Both the position numbers and the translations under genes were made by a program. Positions 5,396 to 9,781 of a stretch of DNA of 9,781 nucleotides are shown here, piece after piece. Origin of the DNA: Methanobacteriaceae archaeon (lineage in GTDB: Archaea > Methanobacteriota > Methanobacteria > Methanobacteriales > Methanobacteriaceae); NCBI GenBank assembly GCA_011620845.1, contig WOYJ01000004.1:1-9781 (forward strand), read 5' to 3'. Positions within the stretch are counted from its first letter, which is position 1; every line of letters starts with the position of its first letter. Below the pieces are notes generated by a model. The model made no database searches. It worked only from the letters and a program-made list of their open reading frames with translations, and was not told the origin of the DNA.

Positions 5396-6263
5396 TATTG
5401 ATTTCGATTTGTCCTTCAAACACCGTAACAGAGTCGCCTTCCATAAACGCGCCTAATTTATCTCTTTCATGGTAAACAGTGATTTTAAGCTCTCCCCCGG
5501 GCAGGTGCACCAGGACTTCTTCGTCCAGGAGCCCCAGTTTGTAACCGGCCAGTACTGTGGAGGTAGCTCCGGTACCGCAGGCCAGGGTTACTCCAGTTCC
5601 CCTTTCCCAGGTTATCATCTCCACCTCATCTCTTCCCAGGATACGTACGAAATGGGCGTTGATCCTCTGGGGGAAGGAGGGATGATATTCGATTTTAGGG
5701 CCGATGGTTTCCAGGGGTATGGAGTCTAAATCGTCAATGAAGGAAATTGCATGGGGGTTTCCCACGCTGAGCACAGTCATTCGGAATGAATCATCATCCA
5801 CCACTATTTCCTGGTCAAGGAATTCAGCTTCACTGGTTTCCATGGGGATTTCATCTGGTTTAAAGGTGGCTTTACCCATATCTACTCTGATGCTGGTTAC
5901 TTTACCATCATCAACAGTTAAGACGAGGTTTTTTATATCTTCCATGGTTTCCACCAGCATTTTCTCTTCTGGTAGGATGTTGTTTTCGTACACGAACTTG
6001 GCAAAGCATCGTATACCGTTACCGCACATCTCAGCTTCGCTACCATCGGCGTTGAAGATCCTGAAACGTATATCCGCGTCGCTGGTTGTGGATGGACTGA
6101 CGAATATAACTCCATCAGCACCGACAGAAAACCTTCTGTTACATAATTCTTCTGAAACGGCACCTTTTTTATCTTCGGGGATTATCTCCACTTTAGATTC
6201 GTCGATAACCACGTAATCGTTTCCTAATCCGTGCATTTTTGTGAAATTTAAAGTTGTAGTCAT
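5391..6263 (-). CDS. dapF: Diaminopimelate epimerase
   Basis: Converts LL-diaminopimelate to meso-diaminopimelate, the penultimate step of lysine synthesis, by a cofactor-independent two-base mechanism using two cysteines. Both are present in their motifs: Cys80 in EMCGNGIRCFAKF and Cys229 in ACGTGATST. Other hallmarks are FTKMHGLGNDY (7-17), NADGSEAE (71-78), VGNPHAISF (167-175) and WERGTG (219-224). At 290 residues it has the usual length and both halves of the duplicated fold. The ATG at 6263 is chosen over an in-frame TTG at 6272; the TGATC overlapping that region may serve as a weak ribosome site. The gene follows lysA by 34 bases on the same strand, so the two are almost certainly co-transcribed. 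In methanogens LL-DAP is usually made directly by DapL aminotransferase, which would make this epimerase necessary. Confidence 0.97.
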   Translation of the reverse strand: MTTTLNFTKMHGLGNDYVVIDESKVEIIPEDKKGAVSEELCNRRFSVGADGVIFVSPSTTSDADIRFRIFNADGSEAEMCGNGIRCFAKFVYENNILPEEKMLVETMEDIKNLVLTVDDGKVTSIRVDMGKATFKPDEIPMETSEAEFLDQEIVVDDDSFRMTVLSVGNPHAISFIDDLDSIPLETIGPKIEYHPSFPQRINAHFVRILGRDEVEMITWERGTGVTLACGTGATSTVLAGYKLGLLDEEVLVHLPGGELKITVYHERDKLGAFMEGDSVTVFEGQIEINI

Positions 6264-6297
6264 GTTGATCAAGCTCTTATGACTTTTAATACTCAGG

Positions 6298-7584
6298 TTA
6301 TTTTAAAAGCCTCGCCGGCAAATTCTGTTTAGATAATATATCAGCGAACGTCTCCCTCTCCCGGATCAGGTCAGATTCACCGTCTTTCACAAGGACTTCA
6401 GCTGCCCTTGGGCGCGAGTTGTACTGGGAAGACATGGAAAACGCATATGCACCTGCGTTGAGTATGGCTAAAAGGTCACCCTCTTTTAAATCTGGCATTG
6501 GCCGGCCCCGGGCGAAGAGGTCCCCGGATTCACAGATATTTCCGGCGATGTCAATTTCCTGGCTAGGTTCAGCTAGCGGGTCGTTTGCTCGAACTATATG
6601 GTGATAGGAACCATACATTGTTGGTCTTAGCAGGGTGTTGAACCCAGCATCCACACCTGCAAATTTACGGTAACTATGTTTAATGGTGTTCACCCTAGTT
6701 AAAAGGTAAGAAGCATCACCTACGATGTACCGCCCGGGTTCCAGGCATAATGTGGGGTTGCCCATGTTGTACTGGTACATTTTCTCCTTAAACAGGCCAA
6801 CGATTTCCTCTGCAAATTTGTTAATATCCAATAATGATTCCTGGGGAGTGTATGGTATCCCCATTCCCCCACCGAAGTCTATGAAATCAAACTCTACACC
6901 CAGTTCTCGGTATACGTGCCCCGCGGTGTCCATCAGGGTGTGCACGGCTAGTTTAAATGGTTCTGGGTCGAGTATTCCTGAGCCAATATGGCTGTGAATT
7001 CCTACGGGTTTGAAGCCGAGGTCAATAGCCTGTCTGTAGGCGTTTACAGCTTCTTCTTCCATCACTCCGAATTTACTCAGATCTCCACCAGTGATACAGT
7101 GGTCGTGATGCCCTGCCCCTACTTTAGGGTTCACTCTGAAGGATATCTCCCTACCTTCAGCCCCGGGTAATTTTGCAAGTCTTTCCAGGGCAGATGTGGA
7201 GTCTAAATTTATCCTTACCCCTGATTCAAGGGCGAATTCAAGTTCTTCATTGGTTGTATTGTTCCCTGTGAAGAGTATTCTATCTGGACTATAACCAGCC
7301 AGGAGGGATGTGTATATCTCCCCGGGAGAGACAGCGTCTATGCTGCTTCCCTCTTCTTCCAGGATGCGCATCACAGCCAGGTTGGTATTAGCCTTACAGG
7401 CGTAGAATATTTTAAAATCCTTGTACTGGTCTGTGAACGCTTTGTTAATTCTGTTATAGTTATCCCTTATCCTATCTTCATCCGCCACGTAGAGGGGAGT
7501 TCCATACTCCTCTGCAAGTTCTAAAGCATTTGCTCCGCCGATGCTTAAATTTCCCTTTTCATTTGTTTTTAAATTAAAATCCAT
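6298..7584 (-). CDS. lysA: Diaminopimelate decarboxylase
   Basis: PLP-dependent, alanine-racemase-fold enzyme that decarboxylates meso-diaminopimelate to L-lysine. Of 428 residues, the barrel domain carries FYACKANTN with the PLP lysine Lys64, GIHSHIGSG (195-203), the phosphate-binding GGGMGIPY (238-245) and EPGRYIVGDA (282-291). The C-terminal domain carries CESGD (351-355; the Cys-Glu pair of the second active site) and GAYAFSMSSQYNSRPR (378-393). The length is typical. ATG at 7584 has a strong GGAGG ribosome site (7592-7596) 7 bases upstream. An overlapping ATG at 7588 is out of frame and stops after four codons. dapF follows 34 bases downstream, so this is the first gene of a lysA-dapF operon with a TATA-like element at about 7631-7640. 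In Methanobacteriales the lysine could serve pseudomurein as well as protein. Confidence 0.97.
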   Translation of the reverse strand: MDFNLKTNEKGNLSIGGANALELAEEYGTPLYVADEDRIRDNYNRINKAFTDQYKDFKIFYACKANTNLAVMRILEEEGSSIDAVSPGEIYTSLLAGYSPDRILFTGNNTTNEELEFALESGVRINLDSTSALERLAKLPGAEGREISFRVNPKVGAGHHDHCITGGDLSKFGVMEEEAVNAYRQAIDLGFKPVGIHSHIGSGILDPEPFKLAVHTLMDTAGHVYRELGVEFDFIDFGGGMGIPYTPQESLLDINKFAEEIVGLFKEKMYQYNMGNPTLCLEPGRYIVGDASYLLTRVNTIKHSYRKFAGVDAGFNTLLRPTMYGSYHHIVRANDPLAEPSQEIDIAGNICESGDLFARGRPMPDLKEGDLLAILNAGAYAFSMSSQYNSRPRAAEVLVKDGESDLIRERETFADILSKQNLPARLLK

Positions 7585-7591
7585 CCATAAT

Positions 7592-7596
7592 CCTCC
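7592..7596 (-). promoter_or_regulatory. Strong ribosome binding site GGAGG of lysA
   Basis: The minus strand reads GGAGG, 7 bases before the ATG at 7584. It settles the choice between two overlapping ATGs because only the 7584 frame stays open. Confidence 0.7.
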
Positions 7597-7630
7597 GTAA
7601 AGATAAATAATCGTACAATATTATGTTTTG

Positions 7631-7640
7631 ATAATATAAA
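7631..7640 (-). promoter_or_regulatory. TATA-like promoter element of lysA-dapF
   Basis: The minus strand reads TTTATATTAT, 35 bases before the ribosome site. A start about 25 bases downstream (near 7610) leaves a short leader with GGAGG. The 153-base argD-lysA gap and the T-rich end of argD also argue that lysA has its own promoter. I see no obvious operator or riboswitch fold in the gap. Confidence 0.45.
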
Positions 7641-7678
7641 AATGTTCAGTAGAATTCAAGTTATCTGGCATAAATTTT

Positions 7679-7696
7679 AAAAACAATAAAAAAGAG
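7679..7696 (-). terminator. T-rich terminator after argD
   Basis: On the minus strand, downstream of the argD stop at 7738, the sequence runs CTCTTTTTTATTGTTTTT, with another six-T run just before it. There is no clear stem. Clustered oligo-T tracts are the usual archaeal termination signal and suggest argD is not in one transcript with lysA. Confidence 0.45.
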
Positions 7697-7737
7697 CAGT
7701 GAATTTTTTAAAAAAGGGAAAATAAGAATTAAAGTGG

Positions 7738-8916
7738 TTAATCAGAGTGCTTCTTCAATACATCACTCAATATACAGGAAACAGTGTCGATCTGGTCTTT
7801 TTCTATAACCAGTGGGGGTACGAAACGGAGAACTTTACCTGCTGCGCAGTTTATGAGTACTCCTTCTTCGCGCATGTCATTAACCATATCTCCGCATTCA
7901 ACATCCAGTTCCATACCTAACATCAAACCAGATCCACGCACGTCCTCAACTATTCCATGGTCCTCTTTTAAAATGTTTAGTTTGGACTGGAAGTAATCTC
8001 CATTCTCCTTAGATTTGGTAAGGAGGTCTTCATCAAGAATCACCTTTATTGATGCTATTGCAGCCGCACATGCTAAAGGTCCACCTCCAAAGGTGGCAGC
8101 ATGATCACCCGGTTGGAAAGCACTGCCCACTTCTTCACTGGCCATAACAGCACCCATAGGGAATCCGCCTGCTATACCTTTGGCCAGGGCTGTGATATCA
8201 GGGGTTACGTTGAAAGTTTGTGAAGCGAACATTTCACCGGTCCGTCCGAAGCCGGTTTGCACCTCATCAAAGATGAGCAGTATATCCTTCTCCTGGCAGA
8301 GTTCTTTTAAGTCTTTCAGATAACCTTCAGGAGGTACGACAATACCACCTTCACCCTGTATAGCTTCCACTAAAACAGCGGCTGTTTCATCTGTTATAGC
8401 TTTACGCACAACCTCTACATCACCATAGGGAACATGGGTGAACCCGGGAGTTAAAGGACCGAAGCCTTTCTGATACTTTTTCTGGCCGGTGGCAGTAAGT
8501 GCGGTGAGGGTACGTCCGTGGAAGGAGTTTTCCATGGCGATTATTCCTCCTTTACCAGTGTATTTCCGGGCGAGCTTTATTGAACCCTCCACTGCCTCTG
8601 CACCACTGTTACAGAAGAATGCCAGGTCTTGTGGTGAAATTCCCACCAATAATTCAGCCAATTCTACCTGCTGCTGGGTGTAATAAAGGTTAGAAGTGTG
8701 TATGAGTTCCTTCGCCTGTTCAGCGATGGCTTTAGCTACTTTAGGATGGGCGTGGCCTACGTTGTTTACTGCGATTCCAGCCAGGCAGTCGATGTAACTG
8801 TTACCTTCCACATCCCAGACTACAGCCCCACTACCCTTTTTCAGGGCTAATGGCTGCCGTCCGTAGGTCTGCATAACATATTTCTTGTCCAATGCCCTTA
8901 TTTCTTCAGTATTCAT
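7738..8916 (-). CDS. argD: Acetylornithine aminotransferase
   Basis: Class III PLP-dependent aminotransferase that makes N-acetylornithine from N-acetylglutamate semialdehyde and glutamate in arginine synthesis. Its 392 residues show YIDCLAGIAVNNVGHAHP (41-58), NSGAEAVEGSIKLARKY (103-119, PLP phosphate loop), FHGRT (132-136), EAIQGEGGI (184-192), IFDEVQTGFGRTG (215-227, Asp217 against the pyridine nitrogen), ALAKGIAGGFPMGA (243-256, Schiff-base Lys246) and ATFGGGPLAC (274-283). The length is the norm for ArgD. ATG at 8916 has AGGTGAT about 6 bases upstream. It sits upstream of lysA on the same strand but across a 153-base gap with T-rich tracts, so it is probably a separate transcript. Some ArgD enzymes also act on succinyl-diaminopimelate (DapC activity). 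Next to lysA and dapF this is worth noting, but a DapL pathway would make it unnecessary. Confidence 0.95.
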   Translation of the reverse strand: MNTEEIRALDKKYVMQTYGRQPLALKKGSGAVVWDVEGNSYIDCLAGIAVNNVGHAHPKVAKAIAEQAKELIHTSNLYYTQQQVELAELLVGISPQDLAFFCNSGAEAVEGSIKLARKYTGKGGIIAMENSFHGRTLTALTATGQKKYQKGFGPLTPGFTHVPYGDVEVVRKAITDETAAVLVEAIQGEGGIVVPPEGYLKDLKELCQEKDILLIFDEVQTGFGRTGEMFASQTFNVTPDITALAKGIAGGFPMGAVMASEEVGSAFQPGDHAATFGGGPLACAAAIASIKVILDEDLLTKSKENGDYFQSKLNILKEDHGIVEDVRGSGLMLGMELDVECGDMVNDMREEGVLINCAAGKVLRFVPPLVIEKDQIDTVSCILSDVLKKHSD

Positions 8917-8954
8917 AATCTATCACCTTAAAAGAGTAAAAGTAAATGATTTTA

Positions 8955-8965
8955 CCAATATAAAA
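8955..8965 (-). promoter_or_regulatory. TATA-like promoter element of argD
   Basis: The minus strand reads TTTTATATTGG, about 38 bases before the argD start codon. A transcript start near 8935 would leave a short leader containing the AGGTGAT ribosome site. It lies in the 138-base divergent gap with the cyclophilin gene. Confidence 0.45.
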
Positions 8966-9008
8966 CCAAGTCCGTTACTGCAAATATTTAATTATCTTAA
9001 TCCTTCAA

Positions 9009-9020
9009 TAGTTTAATTTA
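9009..9020 (+). promoter_or_regulatory. Possible TATA element of the cyclophilin gene
   Basis: AGTTTAATTTAC lies about 35-45 bases before the ATG at 9055 and would place a transcript start near 9035-9045, just before the GGTGA ribosome site. A nearer match (TTTAATATAA at 9031-9040) looks too close to the start codon to serve. Composition-based call. Confidence 0.25.
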
Positions 9021-9054
9021 CTAAAATTTATTTAATATAACTAGTGGTGAAAGC

Positions 9055-9480
9055 ATGAAAAAAGCCATAATTGAAACAGAAAAAGGAAACATCGAATTAG
9101 TATTATATGATAAAGAAGCCCCTAATACAGTGGCCAACTTCGAGAAACTGGCCAATTCAGGATTCTATAATGGATTAACATTCCACCGGGTGATCCCTAA
9201 CTTCGTTATCCAGGGAGGATGCCCCCGTGGTGACGGAACAGGAGGACCAGGTTACACCATAAAATGTGAGATAAACCCACATAAACACGGTACCGGCGCT
9301 CTATCCATGGCCCATGCAGGTAAGGACACAGGGGGAAGCCAGTTCTTCATCACTCACAGCCCCCAGCCCCACCTTGATGGTGTGCACACGGTATTCGGTA
9401 AAGTAGTTAAGGGTATGGATGCGGTGAATAAAATAGAAGCTAACGATAAGATGGTTAAGGTTACTGTTTTTGATGAATAA
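9055..9480 (+). CDS. Cyclophilin-type peptidyl-prolyl cis-trans isomerase
   Basis: Cytoplasmic prolyl isomerase of the minimal cyclophilin type (141 residues, no signal peptide), assisting protein folding. Family motifs are FHRVIPNFVIQGGCP (43-57), GDGTGGPG (59-66), ALSMAHAGKDTGGSQFFIT (82-100) and LDGVHTVFGKV (107-117). Comparison with human cyclophilin A places the catalytic Arg at R45, with F50, Q53, F98 and H111 also kept. The Trp121 position, important for cyclosporin binding, is His106, so low cyclosporin sensitivity is expected. ATG at 9055 has GGTGA 4 bases upstream. It is divergent from argD and convergent with the 2TM gene, with a palindromic terminator starting about 10 bases after its stop, so it is probably monocistronic. 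Confidence 0.96.
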   Translation: MKKAIIETEKGNIELVLYDKEAPNTVANFEKLANSGFYNGLTFHRVIPNFVIQGGCPRGDGTGGPGYTIKCEINPHKHGTGALSMAHAGKDTGGSQFFITHSPQPHLDGVHTVFGKVVKGMDAVNKIEANDKMVKVTVFDE

Positions 9481-9490
9481 AGGGATTAAA

Positions 9491-9511
9491 AAAAGGAATC
9501 CTATTCCTTTT
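9491..9511. terminator. Bidirectional hairpin terminator between convergent genes
   Basis: AAAAGGAAT at 9491-9499 and ATTCCTTTT at 9503-9511 form a perfect 9-bp inverted repeat with a 3-base loop. A-rich sequence flanks the left arm and T-rich sequence the right arm, so it can act in both directions. It contains the stop codon (9501-9503) of the minus-strand 2TM gene, so for that gene the hairpin begins inside the coding end. Confidence 0.65.
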
Positions 9512-9776
9512 CCTCTTCTTCCATATATTCTCTTATTTTACGCTCTTCCCAATCTTTGGAGAAAAGTCTTCCCTTGGTAAAAGTGGATAAACCGTGTGCT
9601 ATAAGTGCTATTCCCCAAAAGAACGCGACAAATAAAAACCACCAGAATTCAGGATATGTTAAGAAATTAACCAATGCAAGGAACGTAACTATAATTACAT
9701 ATGAAATTAAATGTCTATAAAATCCTTTTAACTCCTCTACCCTCTTTTTAGCTTTTTCATAATTCTCTTCAACCAT
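9501..9776 (-). CDS. 2TM-domain membrane protein
   Basis: A 91-residue protein with two predicted transmembrane helices (about 22-40 and 45-66) joined by a very short turn (YPEF). A charged amphipathic helix lies in front (1-21) and a strongly charged tail behind (67-91, ending in a Glu-rich run). The pattern FYRHL-helix-NFLTYPEFWWF-helix matches the 2TM domain family (PF13239), found alone or attached to bacterial signalling proteins; its function is unknown to me. Both termini should lie on the same, probably cytoplasmic, side. ATG at 9776 is within 5 bases of the window edge, so its ribosome site and any longer start cannot be seen. Confidence 0.82.
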   Translation of the reverse strand: MVEENYEKAKKRVEELKGFYRHLISYVIIVTFLALVNFLTYPEFWWFLFVAFFWGIALIAHGLSTFTKGRLFSKDWEERKIREYMEEEEKE

Positions 9777-9781
9777 TTTTT

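Noticed and set aside
5933..6163. A 76-codon minus-strand frame inside dapF
   Set aside because: An alternate frame of dapF on the same strand; the dapF frame is open and conserved across it, so there is no sign of a frameshift.
5469..6216. Two plus-strand frames of 86 and 170 codons
   Set aside because: Antisense to dapF, whose two catalytic cysteine motifs and full-length fold are intact. No ribosome sites or known motifs.
7600..7737. Possible lysine riboswitch ahead of lysA
   Set aside because: The 5' leader implied by the TATA-like element is only about 25 bases, too short for a riboswitch, and no extended stems are visible in the AT-rich gap.

Overview
The window reads as a stretch of chromosome from a methanogenic archaeon of the order Methanobacteriales (a Methanobacterium-like organism). 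The grounds are a family D DNA polymerase small subunit (an archaeal enzyme), a cobalamin-ring methyltransferase, GGTGAT-type ribosome binding sites, AT-rich TATA-like promoters, oligo-T termination signals, and a lysA-dapF / argD / cyclophilin neighbourhood that I recall, unverified, from Methanobacteriales genomes. This is ordinary housekeeping sequence. I see no transposon, phage, CRISPR array, tRNA or rRNA, and no new defence or mobile system.

Layout. 1-~614 (minus): 5' part of a class II aldolase of the fuculose-1-phosphate aldolase type, running off the left edge and lacking a usable ATG. 721-2469 (minus): DP1, the exonuclease subunit of DNA polymerase D, with a repeat-filled linker. 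2612-3133 (plus): an unrecognised secreted or surface protein rich in N-glycosylation sequons. 3217-4281 (plus): CobJ/CbiH methyltransferase fused to a C-terminal cysteine-rich domain, followed by a hairpin/oligo-T terminator. 4360-4848 (minus): TPR protein. 4975-5346 (plus): DUF488 (YeaO-like) protein. 5391-6263 and 6298-7584 (minus): dapF and lysA, a two-gene operon in the order lysA-dapF. 7738-8916 (minus): argD. 9055-9480 (plus): small cyclophilin. 9501-9776 (minus): 2TM-domain membrane protein, convergent with the cyclophilin and sharing a palindromic terminator with it.

How the genes fit together. LysA and DapF are the last two steps of lysine synthesis through diaminopimelate (epimerisation, then decarboxylation). 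ArgD, just upstream on the same strand but with its own promoter and T-rich 3' end, belongs to arginine synthesis. DP1 needs the large DP2 subunit, encoded elsewhere. CobJ belongs to the anaerobic B12 pathway that supplies methanogens with corrinoids, but no other cobalamin gene lies here. The aldolase may make lactaldehyde, a precursor of the F420 side chain in methanogens.

No gene-free stretch exceeds 300 bases. The longest gaps (about 110-150 bases) are AT-rich promoter or terminator regions and are annotated where something is visible. Several start codons are probably TTG or otherwise non-ATG; each such choice is explained in its entry.
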